Source of the DNA: Guptibacillus hwajinpoensis
GTDB lineage: Bacteria > Bacillota > Bacilli > Bacillales > Guptibacillaceae
Length of the DNA: 64,000 bases
Assembly (NCBI RefSeq): GCF_001039475.1
Contig: NZ_LELK01000001.1
Location: 1,213,735-1,277,734 of the forward strand
Direction: 5' to 3'
Made by a program: the position numbers and the translations under genes. Under the pieces are notes generated by a model. That model was not told where the DNA came from. It did no database searches and saw only the letters and a list, made by a program, of their open reading frames with translations. How positions within the stretch are numbered: the first letter of the stretch is position 1; the number at the start of each line of letters is the position of its first letter. Shown one piece after another: positions 16,310 through 24,802 of the stretch.

Positions 16310-17491
16310 TTAGTGCTTTTTCTTATACTTAAGGTCATCAAAATTAATACAGTCATCAATTTCAAGTTCGCCATCTTCAACTTCAACCATACCAGAATTA
16401 TAAACTGTTTCTCCCCTATGGTTTAGTAAGTGGACTTCGAACCATTGGTTCTCCTCTTCAACGACAGCTGCAAGTTTAAAGTCACGATGTTTTCCGTGAC
16501 TTGTAACACCAGTACCTTCAATAATGAACTTCAGACCGTCTCCACATTCTTTACACTGCAATGTGTTTTGATCGAAACCTGTTGCTTTATATGTGAAGTT
16601 TCTTTTCCCGTCGCTAGAGTCTGTATCGTAGTAGTTAAATTTCATTCTGCTATCTGCCATGCTGCAATCGGAGCAAATATCAGCATAAAGAGTTATTTTA
16701 CCTGCATCTTCTTCAGAGTCACATTCTCCACTAGCCTCTCCAGAAAGCGTGCAATCACAACTAGGACGCGGGAAGATATCTGGACACTGTTCAGGGAATT
16801 CAACCGGCGGACATTCATGGTAATCGTCATCATCAAAATCCAAATCATTGTTACGAGGTGAGCAGAATTTAGCCATAACTTCGAGCTTTACTTCTGCCTC
16901 TACTTGGATATCAACGCAGAAAATAACTTCTAGTTTAAATGATGTTGGTGAAGGACAATTTAATAATACAGTGCCTGACGGGATGCGGCAAATGATTTTT
17001 GTGATTCTACAATATAAGTCTGTTCCGTTCGGGAAACAAAGAACAAACGATTCGAGTACTGAGGTATTACAATTTACCTCCGTGACAATCTCACCATTTC
17101 GATCGACTACCATAACCTGCATATCTGCTGTAAAGAGAAGATCCACTAATTGTGCATCAGCAAAGCCTCCTCCTCCAGGTAAGGCAACACTCACATCTCT
17201 TTTCTCCCCGATTTGTTCACATAGAAATCCTTCTCCTTCTTCCTCACTCCCAGAGAGTGGGAACAGAGGCGGAGTCTCAGGGGCATTACATACGATACGT
17301 AATGGACGGCGTGATGGATCTCCCATCGCTTTTTCAATACAAGCAATCTGCTCATCAGTAAATTCAATTTCTTTTTTAACTGATAGCTGATCGGTCACCC
17401 AGTCGTATACTTTTTGAACGCGAATGCACTCATCCTGCAAGCTGTTAGTAGCAGTAGGAACTGTGCGTTTTTTATGTGGCTTGTGACCCAT
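16310..17491 (-). CDS. Cys-rich acidic probable spore surface protein
   Basis: A 393-residue protein without signal peptide, rich in Cys, Asp and Glu. The N-terminus is basic (MGHKPHKKR). The middle has beta-strand pairs such as LEVIFCVDIQVEAEVKLEVM; the second half contains dense Cys patches (PSCDCTLSGEASGECD, CSDCS, LQCKECGDG) and an acidic stretch (DLDFDDDDYHECPPVEFPEQ). Cys-rich, self-assembling proteins of this kind are typical of the coat or exosporium of Bacillus spores. I do not recognise a named family. A near-match sigma-K -10 (CATACTATG, with AC 16 bases upstream) precedes it. It is followed by its own terminator. Confidence 0.65.
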   Translation of the reverse strand: MGHKPHKKRTVPTATNSLQDECIRVQKVYDWVTDQLSVKKEIEFTDEQIACIEKAMGDPSRRPLRIVCNAPETPPLFPLSGSEEEGEGFLCEQIGEKRDVSVALPGGGGFADAQLVDLLFTADMQVMVVDRNGEIVTEVNCNTSVLESFVLCFPNGTDLYCRITKIICRIPSGTVLLNCPSPTSFKLEVIFCVDIQVEAEVKLEVMAKFCSPRNNDLDFDDDDYHECPPVEFPEQCPDIFPRPSCDCTLSGEASGECDSEEDAGKITLYADICSDCSMADSRMKFNYYDTDSSDGKRNFTYKATGFDQNTLQCKECGDGLKFIIEGTGVTSHGKHRDFKLAAVVEEENQWFEVHLLNHRGETVYNSGMVEVEDGELEIDDCINFDDLKYKKKH

Positions 17492-17532
17492 ATTGTTCCT
17501 TCCTTTCTTTCACATGATAGGTTGATTCCCTA

Positions 17533-17541
17533 CATAGTATG
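17533..17541 (-). promoter_or_regulatory. Near-match sigma-K -10 element
   Basis: Minus strand CATACTATG (one mismatch to CATANNNTA), with AC 16 bases upstream as in the sigma-K -35, 42 bases before the Cys-rich gene. The plus strand reads CATAGTATG, so a similar match also faces the divergent gene. Confidence 0.35.
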
Positions 17542-17648
17542 GAATGAGCACAGAAATGTAACTAGTAAGGCTGCCCAAATTTCTATGAACTGTAAATCAC
17601 ATGGAGATGAAACTGGGATCTGATTGAAAGAAGGAGAGATGTGTTCCT

Positions 17649-18449
17649 ATGAGTGCAATCTATTGGAAAGGCGTTAAGATATCCACGATAAATAAGGATG
17701 AAAGTAAGATGCTTCAAACTCTATCGCCCTATTGGGGGCTTTTGTTTGAACCAACTAATGGTGAATTAAGAGAAGGGTTAGCACATTATAACGTTTCAAT
17801 TTCAGGGATAACGACAGCTAACTACAATCGACTTCATCATGCGTTAGAACATACTGGATTAGATTTGCAAAACGAATCAAGTCAAGCAGCTGACTTACAT
17901 GTAACAATTCAATCGGATCATGCGATTTCTTATCCTATTTCAATTACGATAAACAACACCACCTACAACCTAAGGCAACCCTCGACTAAGAACAGAGAAC
18001 TTCATTCAATGATCTATGATGGAATTTGGTTACCTGCAAAAGGATCGAGCATCGTGATTCGATTTCATCCGAATTCAAAACGTGACAGTGATAAATGGAT
18101 AAGTTATTTACTTATTCAAGCTTTCCTAAGAAAGTCACTTAAACCTTTGTATAAAGTATCTTTAACAGATTATAGAAAAATTGCAGCCAAAACGATTCAA
18201 CAAATTAATCCTGTGTTTGCTCAAAATCAAGCGATTCAAAAGGTCCCAAATAGTGAATGGCCAGAGTTAGCCCATGTTCCTGCTCATTTGCAAGAAGATG
18301 TTCCAGTTTCAACAAAACCTAAAGAAGAAAATACCATTCAGCCCTTCCAGCCTAAGGAAGACAATAGTGATACGCTTGCATTTAATCCGTTTAAATTTCA
18401 AAACAAATCAAATCGAACATCTGTTATTAATCCGTTTAAAGGCAGGTAA
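17649..18449 (+). CDS. Unknown protein with proline/asparagine-rich tail (possible spore protein)
   Basis: A 266-residue protein without signal peptide or membrane helices. Residues 1-180 look globular (MSAIYWKGVKISTINKDESK..., with many short beta strands and HVTIQSDHAISYPISITINN). The last 75 residues are low complexity, rich in Pro, Asn, Lys and Glu, with two NPFK repeats (AFNPFKFQ and VINPFKGR). I recognise no family. It is divergent from the Cys-rich coat-like gene and shares its promoter region, which suggests expression late in sporulation. The ribosome site (AAGGAGAG) is slightly far from the ATG. Confidence 0.6.
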   Translation: MSAIYWKGVKISTINKDESKMLQTLSPYWGLLFEPTNGELREGLAHYNVSISGITTANYNRLHHALEHTGLDLQNESSQAADLHVTIQSDHAISYPISITINNTTYNLRQPSTKNRELHSMIYDGIWLPAKGSSIVIRFHPNSKRDSDKWISYLLIQAFLRKSLKPLYKVSLTDYRKIAAKTIQQINPVFAQNQAIQKVPNSEWPELAHVPAHLQEDVPVSTKPKEENTIQPFQPKEDNSDTLAFNPFKFQNKSNRTSVINPFKGR

Positions 18450-18522
18450 TCAACCTATACGTCTAAACCTCTAGTCGAATATGCTAACATATGAAAAAAG
18501 TTTGCAAACGTTCAGGAGGTTC

Positions 18523-18669
18523 ATGATGAGAAAGAAAGATTTACAAGCACTTTATAAAGAAGTCAAAAGTCGTCCTAGAGTAGGGAGACCAAAATCAACA
18601 AAAGCAGCAACTAAATCTGGATGTCGATCATGTGGCAAAGTAACATGGAAGCCATCTCGGTCAGAGTAA
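18523..18669 (+). CDS. Small basic protein with one CxxC motif
   Basis: A 48-residue basic protein (MMRKKDLQALYKEVKSRPRV...) with a single Cys pair in SGCRSCGKVTWKP. One CxxC cannot bind zinc alone; it may dimerise or form a disulfide. The ribosome site CAGGAGG fixes the start at 18523 (ATGATG, the second is equally possible). I recognise no family. It follows the NPFK-repeat gene by about 70 bases on the same strand. Repeat element C lies seven bases after its stop. Confidence 0.6.
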   Translation: MMRKKDLQALYKEVKSRPRVGRPKSTKAATKSGCRSCGKVTWKPSRSE

Positions 18670-18676
18670 AATAAAA

Positions 18677-18840
18677 AGGCTCTATTCGTATATAATGCTG
18701 CTGAAAGAGTATGTCAATTTCCGCTCCAGAATGCTCGCTTTCCGCGGGGCGGGCGGTGAGCATTCTTCCGCTCCAATTAGCTAAGTCAGGTTCTATTAAA
18801 AAAAGCCTTTTAAAAGCAACAATCTTTTAGAAAAGAGCCA
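18677..18840. repeat. Repeat element C (164 bp, core partly deleted)
   Basis: It starts AGGCTCTATTCG and ends TTTTAGAAAAGAGCCA. Part of the GC-rich core is kept (GCTCGCTTTCCGCGGGGCGG) but the stretch between two GAGC copies of the full element is missing. Flanks are ATAAAA (18671-18676) and ATAAAG (18841-18846), a likely 6-bp target duplication with one change. It lies between a stop codon and a long palindrome that can act as terminator. Confidence 0.85.
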
Positions 18841-18883
18841 ATAAAGAAACACAAAAGAGACAGTCTCTTTTGTGTTTCTTTAT
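18841..18883. terminator. Long AT-rich palindrome, probable bidirectional terminator
   Basis: Arms of 20 bases (ATAAAGAAACACAAAAGAGA and its exact complement) around CAG, with a C-G pair closing the centre. It lies between convergent genes; each strand ends in a T-rich arm (TTTCTTTAT). Confidence 0.65.
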
Positions 18884-18940
18884 GACAAGCAAAGCTTGAA
18901 TGAGTTTATAGAAATACATATAGCTCTAGCTATTGAATAG

Positions 18941-19663
18941 TTAACGCTTATACCTCTTTGCTTCTTTTACAATTAATTCCTTCATAGCCTTTCTGTGCTT
19001 CTTTTTCACAAGCTGAATTTCTTTTTTTATCGCTACTGCGTTTTTTTTCGTGCCCATATTTTGATGAACACGATACCTTACAATCGGGCTTGCAAGGTAC
19101 TTGAAGTAATGCTTTTGTAGTACTCGAAGCCATAAATCATAATCCTGTGTGAATTGGAGCGATTCGTCAAATAATCCTACTTCGTTAAAAACGGCCATTT
19201 TCAACATGACTGTACAGCCATTTATAGGGCACCCATTTTTCAATTTCCTATAAAATAATAGGCGATCAGGATACTCCATACCGATTGGACCACTCACCGG
19301 AACACTCTTTTCATTAATAAGGATATATGAGGCATAACTTGCAGAAAGGCAATGAGTTTTCATAAAGTTGATTTGCTTCTCAATTTTGTCTGGTTCATAT
19401 ATATCATCTGAACTGAGCCAGCTAAAATAATCTCCTGTAGCTACCTTTATTCCTGAATTTAATGCACTTGCTGTTCCACCGTTTTCTTTTGTAATGTATG
19501 TGATCTGTTGCAAAAAAGGTAGCACTTTTTCCTGATGAATGGTAGAACCATCATTTACTACGATAACCTCAACATTTTTGTATGTTTGATTAAGTGCACT
19601 TCTAATCGATTGATCGATATACGCACAATTGTAAAACGGGATAATGATGGAGACTTTATCCAC
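18941..19663 (-). CDS. Family 2 glycosyltransferase
   Basis: A 240-residue GT2 (GT-A fold) enzyme that would move a sugar from a nucleotide donor to a growing glycan at the inner membrane face. The N-terminal nucleotide-binding part has VSIIIPFYNCAYIDQSI and VIVVNDGS; ENGGTASALNSGI and SWLSSDDIYEPDKIE give the metal-binding region, and FTQDYDLWLRVLQKH is the acceptor-side ED/QDYDLW motif. It is a paralog of the GT2 at 22970-23704. GTG start at 19663, six bases after GGGGGGAG. A perfect sigma-K -10 (CATAAGTTA) lies 32 bases upstream, so late mother-cell expression and a spore-surface glycan role are inferred. Confidence 0.87.
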   Translation of the reverse strand: MDKVSIIIPFYNCAYIDQSIRSALNQTYKNVEVIVVNDGSTIHQEKVLPFLQQITYITKENGGTASALNSGIKVATGDYFSWLSSDDIYEPDKIEKQINFMKTHCLSASYASYILINEKSVPVSGPIGMEYPDRLLFYRKLKNGCPINGCTVMLKMAVFNEVGLFDESLQFTQDYDLWLRVLQKHYFKYLASPIVRYRVHQNMGTKKNAVAIKKEIQLVKKKHRKAMKELIVKEAKRYKR

Positions 19664-19694
19664 CTTCTACTCCCCCCTTGATTTTTACTACTAC

Positions 19695-19703
19695 TAACTT
19701 ATG
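19695..19703 (-). promoter_or_regulatory. Candidate sigma-K -10 element
   Basis: Minus strand CATAAGTTA, a full match to CATANNNTA, 32 bases before the GT2 start. Confidence 0.45.
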
Positions 19704-19822
19704 CATCCAAAGTGAATAATGCATGAGACAATTTGATATATTCCTTAGTTGATATCATCCAAACCAAATACATAATAGAAACATATCTTGGAAGTAGAAA
19801 GTAACAAAGAAAGGATGATAAT

Positions 19823-20578
19823 ATGACTTCTTCCGACTTGATCAAGCCCTTTTTTGTTAATTCAATTGCAAAAAGCGGAACACACCTTCTTCGCCCATTA
19901 CTAGAAGGCGTTCCTAACTTAAAACATGACGCGTTTATTTATCCCGGTCATCTTCATCAGCTGGATGAGCACAGAAAGATCCTTTCCAAATTAAAACCAA
20001 ATCATTTCGCAAATGGTCATCTTTTTCACTCACAAGAGTACGTTCAGATGATAAAACAATTACATCTTAAACAACTTTTTTTATATAGAGATCCACGGGA
20101 TATTGTTGTTTCATATGCTTACTTTTTCATGAGATTTCCTGATCACCCCTATCGCCGTTTCTTTACTGAGAATAATATGTCTGTTAAAGAAAGATGCTCC
20201 TATTTTATTAATGGAAACCTAACCGGAGGGCTAGTAAGACCAAACATTAACAATTGGTATCGAAAGTTTCTTGGCTGGAAAAACGAAGATGGCGTTCTTC
20301 CTATTTCTTATGAATCGCTCGTTCATTCGGATTTCTCTCAAAAAGAACAATTAGCCAGGATCCTTCATTACCTAAATGTTGACAAACAATCACTTGAGAT
20401 TGACAAAGTAATCGAACAAATGCAGCGTAATGCGGATCCCTCTAAGTCTCTGACATATAGAAAAGGGACCTCAGGTGACTGGCAAAAGGAGTTCGATGCG
20501 GATTTGAAGAGTGATTTTAAAACAGTTGCAGGAGACTTGTTAATCGAATTAGGCTATGAAAAAGATAAGAATTGGTAA
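19823..20578 (+). CDS. Sulfotransferase-domain protein (paralog 1)
   Basis: A 251-residue sulfotransferase. The PAPS-binding motifs are present: the 5'-phosphosulfate loop in NSIAKSGTHLLRPLLEG (residues about 12-28) and the 3'-phosphate motif LYRDPRDIVVSYAYFF near residue 88-103; YRKGTSGDWQKEF near the C-terminus is the usual late motif. Such enzymes transfer sulfate from PAPS to a hydroxyl or amine of a sugar or small molecule. The gene is surrounded by glycosyltransferases, so a glycan acceptor is likely. It is a clear paralog of 23874-24653; both begin MTSSDL and end YEK..NW. A good ribosome site (AAAGGATGATAAT) precedes the ATG. Confidence 0.87.
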   Translation: MTSSDLIKPFFVNSIAKSGTHLLRPLLEGVPNLKHDAFIYPGHLHQLDEHRKILSKLKPNHFANGHLFHSQEYVQMIKQLHLKQLFLYRDPRDIVVSYAYFFMRFPDHPYRRFFTENNMSVKERCSYFINGNLTGGLVRPNINNWYRKFLGWKNEDGVLPISYESLVHSDFSQKEQLARILHYLNVDKQSLEIDKVIEQMQRNADPSKSLTYRKGTSGDWQKEFDADLKSDFKTVAGDLLIELGYEKDKNW

Positions 20579-20583
20579 TCGTA

Positions 20584-20617
20584 AAGAAGGCCTGATCTAG
20601 GCAGATCAGGCCTTCTT
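20584..20617. terminator. Bidirectional terminator between sulfotransferase and GT4
   Basis: A 15-bp stem (AAGAAGGCCTGATCT/AGATCAGGCCTTCTT) with a 4-base loop, between two convergent genes. Confidence 0.85.
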
Positions 20618-20642
20618 ATTTGTCATTGGTAGTATAGTAGAT

Positions 20643-21677
20643 CTACTTTCCCTTTGCCATATAAAATTTAAGCGCTTCTTCAAATAGCTGGACACTTCTC
20701 CCCCAGGTCCATTTTTCAGCTTCCTTCTGGCCCTCTTGTGCCAAAACACTTCTTAGCTTTGGTTGTTCAACAAGCGTTGTAACATCCTTGAGGAGTTTAT
20801 TCTCATAGCGGTACGATAAAAGACAATTTTGACCTGGTTTGCAATAATCCATATTTCCACCAGAATAAACGGTAGCAAGGGCAGCACCGCATTTCATTGC
20901 TTCAAGTCCAGGAAGTGAAGCCGTATCATACGTGGATGAACTAACGAATATATCTGCATTATTTAAATGCTGGACAAGCTGTACATCGTTGCTTGGGGTA
21001 ATTGAATTAAAAAGGGGATTTGAATGTATTTTCCGAAGTTTTGGAGATGACCTTAATTCACTCGGTGGGGTAATTAAATTGACTGTCACCTTTGGGTATT
21101 TCTGTTTGACCATAGTCAGCACATCAATTAAATATTCTTGTTCACGATGCCACGAATATCCGCCTTCAGGAATACGTAACATACTAGTCACCTGAAGCCC
21201 TACCGTTGACTTACTGTTGAAATTCCTGAAAACATCACTCACACCTACAGGCACGATCTTCCCTTCAATTCCATGGTTCAAGTTAATAAGCTGTTGCTGC
21301 CAGTTTGAAAGTACAATAAGGTTTTTACTACTATGATAGCTTCTAAAAGATGCCTCATGATCGGATAAAAAAACAGGCTCATAACATAAGCTAATACGAA
21401 CGTGAACGCCTTTCCCGCTATTCGCAGCTTGTTCACAAACATCCGTTAACGTGTAGAAATTCGACACGATAATATCGCCAGTTGGTATATCACTTGACGT
21501 TATCGTTGAGCCTTTGGTCCTGATTACTTTAACATTAACCGGATATTCCACAACACCCTGAGGAGGCATGATAAAGCACACTTCATGCCCTTTAGCAGCT
21601 AATCCATTGGCTAATTCCGAGAGCATCCGTTGAGCCCCTCCTTTACAGAGAGTAATGGCTACAAACATAATTTTCAT
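20643..21677 (-). CDS. Family 4 glycosyltransferase
   Basis: A 344-residue GT-B fold glycosyltransferase. The N-terminal domain opens MKIMFVAITLCKGGAQRMLS, with the glycine-rich acceptor loop; the C-terminal domain has SSSTYDTASLPGLEAMKCGA, the donor-site region of GT4 enzymes, and ends in helices typical of the family. It probably adds a sugar in synthesis of the spore-surface glycan coded around it. The start is set at the ATG at 21677, nine bases after AAGGA; an ATG two codons earlier is possible. It is the last gene of a unit with the two GT2 genes at 21.7-23.7 kb. Confidence 0.85.
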   Translation of the reverse strand: MKIMFVAITLCKGGAQRMLSELANGLAAKGHEVCFIMPPQGVVEYPVNVKVIRTKGSTITSSDIPTGDIIVSNFYTLTDVCEQAANSGKGVHVRISLCYEPVFLSDHEASFRSYHSSKNLIVLSNWQQQLINLNHGIEGKIVPVGVSDVFRNFNSKSTVGLQVTSMLRIPEGGYSWHREQEYLIDVLTMVKQKYPKVTVNLITPPSELRSSPKLRKIHSNPLFNSITPSNDVQLVQHLNNADIFVSSSTYDTASLPGLEAMKCGAALATVYSGGNMDYCKPGQNCLLSYRYENKLLKDVTTLVEQPKLRSVLAQEGQKEAEKWTWGRSVQLFEEALKFYMAKGK

Positions 21678-21713
21678 CACCATTAGTCCTTCCTATCTTG
21701 GTTTTTTCCTAAC

Positions 21714-22928
21714 TTACAATTTCTCTAACCGTTCATAGCACTTTAGAAATAAGTGATATCTTCCTATTTCTTTTAATTGTTTCTTTTCTTCTGATAGGGT
21801 GATTTCTTCTGTAGCTTGAAGCGATTTAGATCTTAGGTTGGTAATAGGCAACTGCTTACTTACCAATCTGCCGATTTCTCTCAGCATAAAGTGAAAATTC
21901 TTTTTTAGTAATGGAAATTTAATTGGATAGTCATGACACAGCTTATTATAAAGAATTAGAATTTGATTGATTTCATGTAAATTAAAAGGGACAGGGAGGA
22001 ACGTTAGGCTGATTACCATTTGATCAACCGCATTATATGTTTCTTGAAAGCGGTAGTAATTTAATTTCGATTCATCTTTAATTCCCTTGAACACAGGATG
22101 TTCTTGATGATAACTAACTAGTTTACGATCTGTCGTGAAAATCGCACCATTCTTATAGAGTCTATATCCCATCTCCAGGTCATCCCAACCATATCCCGGG
22201 TATTCTGTAAATAATCCTACTTCTTCTATGGCTTGCTTTTGAACTGATACATGCCCTGTACCGAATAGCTGCCATGGTATTTGATAATTTAAGAGTTTGT
22301 ATCCATAATTTTTGATGATGATCCTTTTATAAAATTCTTCGTAATCCGTAGGTACAGCAAGGCTTTTATAACTTTGATTAAGAATTTGCAATTTGTTTAT
22401 TAAAGGAATATAAGCTCTTTTATTAAGAAACTCATTATACTTTGCTCTTAATGCTGGCTGGTTTGTTAGAAGTGTTCTAAATTGATCTAACTGTGCGTTC
22501 GAGAAGCCTGGGATTAAAGCCGAATAAAGCTTCTTTATAAATAAAACCCCAGTTACGACTGAGTTCTTTTGCGTTTTATGATAGTGAGAATGAATGGAGA
22601 GAAAATCAGGTTGTACGAGGATTTCTGCATCCAAAAAAATGAGAATCGTTCCAGACGATGCTTTAATCCCAATGTTTCTCGCCGCAGGACGACCTATGTT
22701 CTTTCCGTTATTAATATATTTAAAATTAAATGGAAAATGATAGTCTTTTAATATCTGACTCGTTTGATCCGTCGATCCGTCATCGACCATTATTACTTCG
22801 ACTTTCGAGAGATCAAATTGCTGATTTTCAAGTGAAAAAAGAGTTAACAAATTCTGTGGGTACTTATTATAAGTTGGAATGATTACGCTAATATCAACAG
22901 AATTATTATCATTTTTGATCGTATCCAT
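21714..22928 (-). CDS. Family 2 glycosyltransferase with long C-terminal region
   Basis: A 404-residue protein. Residues 1-250 are a GT2 domain: VDISVIIPTYNKYPQNLLTL, VIMVDDGSTDQTSQIL, ARNIGIKASSGTILIFLDAE (metal-binding DxE in place of DxD) and FTEYPGYGWDDLEMGYRLYK, the galactosyltransferase-like WEDLEMGYR motif. The C-terminal 130 residues have no recognised domain. The WDDxEMGxR pattern resembles enzymes using UDP-Gal or UDP-GalNAc type donors, but the donor is not certain. The start is ATG at 22928; a TTG three codons upstream is too close to the GGGGG ribosome site. Middle gene of the GT2-GT2-GT4 unit. Confidence 0.85.
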   Translation of the reverse strand: MDTIKNDNNSVDISVIIPTYNKYPQNLLTLFSLENQQFDLSKVEVIMVDDGSTDQTSQILKDYHFPFNFKYINNGKNIGRPAARNIGIKASSGTILIFLDAEILVQPDFLSIHSHYHKTQKNSVVTGVLFIKKLYSALIPGFSNAQLDQFRTLLTNQPALRAKYNEFLNKRAYIPLINKLQILNQSYKSLAVPTDYEEFYKRIIIKNYGYKLLNYQIPWQLFGTGHVSVQKQAIEEVGLFTEYPGYGWDDLEMGYRLYKNGAIFTTDRKLVSYHQEHPVFKGIKDESKLNYYRFQETYNAVDQMVISLTFLPVPFNLHEINQILILYNKLCHDYPIKFPLLKKNFHFMLREIGRLVSKQLPITNLRSKSLQATEEITLSEEKKQLKEIGRYHLFLKCYERLEKL

Positions 22929-22969
22929 TAAACTCAATACCCCCTAATTTAACGACTAGATGTCTCTTT

Positions 22970-23704
22970 TTACTCATGATTATTCCCTTCTGAACGTTGA
23001 ATAAGGAGATCAAGTCCATCTTTATATCTTTTCTTTACTATTTCGATCTCCTTCATCTGTTCCTCGTGATGTAGTTGAGAGCCCATTTTTGTGTGTTTCC
23101 GATAGTATAAGAGCGTCTCCTTCAAACCTACAACCTTAGCCACGCTAGCTATCCTCAACCACATATCGTAATCCTGGGTATATTTTAACGCTGGATTAAA
23201 AGTACCAACTTTAGTAAACACTTCTTTCTTTACTAAAACGGTACTTCCATTTATAGGACAACTTTTCTGAAGATGCTTCAAAAAGGCGAGTTTATTATCG
23301 AGAATCACGCCGACATCGCTTCTGATGACTTCGCTTTTCTCATCAATTAAGCTGAAATTCGTATAAACCAGATCCGCATTTGTTCTCTTCATAAACTCAA
23401 CTTGCTTTTCCAATTTCTCAGGATGGAAAACATCGTCTGAACTTAACCAGGCGATGAGTTCACCTGTAGCTACAGGAAGCCCTCTATTTAATGCTGTTGC
23501 CGTTCCACCATTTCTTTTATAGATGTAATGAATGTCTTTCAAAAAAGGCGTTACTAACATTTGATTTGATGTAGAACCATCATCCACTACAATGATTTCA
23601 ACATTAGGATACGTTTGTTTGAGAACGCTACTAATTGCTTGATCAACGTACGAACAATTATAAAATGGAATGATCACACTTACTTTTGGCAATTCAGATT
23701 CCAA
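22970..23704 (-). CDS. Family 2 glycosyltransferase
   Basis: A 244-residue GT2 enzyme and close paralog of 18941-19663. Visible motifs are KVSVIIPFYNCSYVDQAI, IIVVDDGSTSNQM, RNGGTATALNRGLPVATGE, IAWLSSDDVFHPEKLEKQ and YTQDYDMWLRIASVAK. It likely transfers one sugar of the spore glycan. The start used here is a TTG at 23704 behind GAGGGTG, which gives a short N-terminus like that of the paralog; an upstream ATG at 23719 is possible but has no ribosome site. It is the first gene of the GT2-GT2-GT4 unit. A CATA-N4-TA sequence upstream (around 23732) resembles a sigma-K -10 with one extra base. Confidence 0.85.
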   Translation of the reverse strand: MESELPKVSVIIPFYNCSYVDQAISSVLKQTYPNVEIIVVDDGSTSNQMLVTPFLKDIHYIYKRNGGTATALNRGLPVATGELIAWLSSDDVFHPEKLEKQVEFMKRTNADLVYTNFSLIDEKSEVIRSDVGVILDNKLAFLKHLQKSCPINGSTVLVKKEVFTKVGTFNPALKYTQDYDMWLRIASVAKVVGLKETLLYYRKHTKMGSQLHHEEQMKEIEIVKKRYKDGLDLLIQRSEGNNHE

Positions 23705-23843
23705 TATCGACACCCTCATTTCACGGTTAACAATATGCTATTCGTTAACTATTCTGACGAATTATACCAACTTCTACTTAATTCATCATATGTATTAAAA
23801 TCAATCAAGCATAGATACCCCCCCATTAGATGAGACCTATACT

Positions 23844-23873
23844 AAAAAGCGGCATATATCCCCATGCCGCTTT
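23844..23873 (-). terminator. Terminator after the minus-strand sulfotransferase
   Basis: Stem AAAGCGGCAT/ATGCCGCTTT with an 8-base loop and a T-run on the minus strand, directly after the stop. It separates this gene from the GT2-GT2-GT4 unit. Confidence 0.82.
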
Positions 23874-24653
23874 CTACCAATTTAAATTCTTTTCATATTG
23901 AAGCGATACGAGTAATTCGCCTCCATGTTTCTTGAATAATTGTTTAAGTTCTTCGTTAAACTCCTGATTCCAACCACCAATCTTTCCTTTACGATAGGTT
24001 GGTGATGTTTGGGGATTGATGTTCTCTATCATTTTTCTAACCATTACTGGCCTTGTAAATGGCACCTCTTCCTCTCCCCATAGAAACTTAACTAGGCGAT
24101 GAAGTAGTTGTAATCTTTCCTTTTCAGAAGAGACTAGTTCCTCGAACCTAATTGTAAAAACGTCTGATTGCTCCGTCCACTTTGAAAAACTTGTGTACCA
24201 ATCATTAACATTAGGCTGATATGGTTTACTAGGTGTAATCGGTTGCCCACCTTCTATTAGAAATTTCATTCGATCATGATGTGTAAAGCCTTCCTGTTGG
24301 AACGTTTCATATAGTGGATGAATCTTCAACGTTGGAATAAAATACGCGTAAGAGACGATAACATCTCTCGGATCTCTCATCACAAATACCTGCTTCATAT
24401 TTAGCTTTTTAAAAAAAGCATCCCATGTTTGTGAATAAAAAAGATGGCCATTTACAAATTCATTATCGCTTAGAGCTTCAACTCTATCCAACTGAAGCTT
24501 ACCTTGGTATTCATAATGTCCAAACATCCCTTTATCCGGGTGATGCTGCATTCCTGGAATGCCCTGTAATATTTGCTTTACTAAATGAGTCCCGCTTTTC
24601 GGTATTGAATTTAAGACAAATGGTGGAAGGGAACGTAGATCGGAAGAAGTCAT
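23874..24653 (-). CDS. Sulfotransferase-domain protein (paralog 2)
   Basis: A 259-residue sulfotransferase. The PAPS loop is NSIPKSGTHLVKQILQG and the 3'-phosphate motif is FVMRDPRDVIVSYAYF; the late motif is YRKGKIGGWNQEF. It shares MTSSDL at the start and YEKNLNW at the end with the gene at 19823-20578, so the pair comes from a duplication followed by divergence and inversion. The acceptor is probably a sugar of the polysaccharide made by the surrounding genes, but this is inferred. A perfect sigma-K -10 (CATAGAATA) lies 43 bases upstream, and a terminator follows, so it may be its own late mother-cell transcript. Confidence 0.87.
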   Translation of the reverse strand: MTSSDLRSLPPFVLNSIPKSGTHLVKQILQGIPGMQHHPDKGMFGHYEYQGKLQLDRVEALSDNEFVNGHLFYSQTWDAFFKKLNMKQVFVMRDPRDVIVSYAYFIPTLKIHPLYETFQQEGFTHHDRMKFLIEGGQPITPSKPYQPNVNDWYTSFSKWTEQSDVFTIRFEELVSSEKERLQLLHRLVKFLWGEEEVPFTRPVMVRKMIENINPQTSPTYRKGKIGGWNQEFNEELKQLFKKHGGELLVSLQYEKNLNW

Positions 24654-24695
24654 TCCTTACCCTCTCTTTCTTAAAGCTACTAATCGTATGTATGC

Positions 24696-24704
24696 TATTC
24701 TATG
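24696..24704 (-). promoter_or_regulatory. Candidate sigma-K -10 element
   Basis: Minus strand CATAGAATA, a full match to CATANNNTA, 43 bases before the sulfotransferase start. Confidence 0.45.
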
Positions 24705-24747
24705 TATTTCAATCGTTAAATGATTGGACAACGATCCCATTTTTTGA

Positions 24748-24800
24748 AATACCGATTATCACCCCTACAAGGCGCTTTAAGCTGGTGGATAATCGGTATT
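24748..24800. repeat. 13-bp inverted repeat with 27-base loop
   Basis: Arms 24748-24760 (AATACCGATTATC) and 24788-24800 are exact complements. It starts two bases past the epimerase stop on the minus strand. No T-run follows, so it is not a standard terminator; it may be an RNA 3' stem or a protein-binding site. Confidence 0.7.
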
Positions 24801-24802
24801 AC

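Noticed and set aside
16848-17390. Plus-strand frame of 180 codons
   Set aside because: It is the complement of the Cys-rich coat-like gene; composition and lack of a ribosome site mark it as a shadow.
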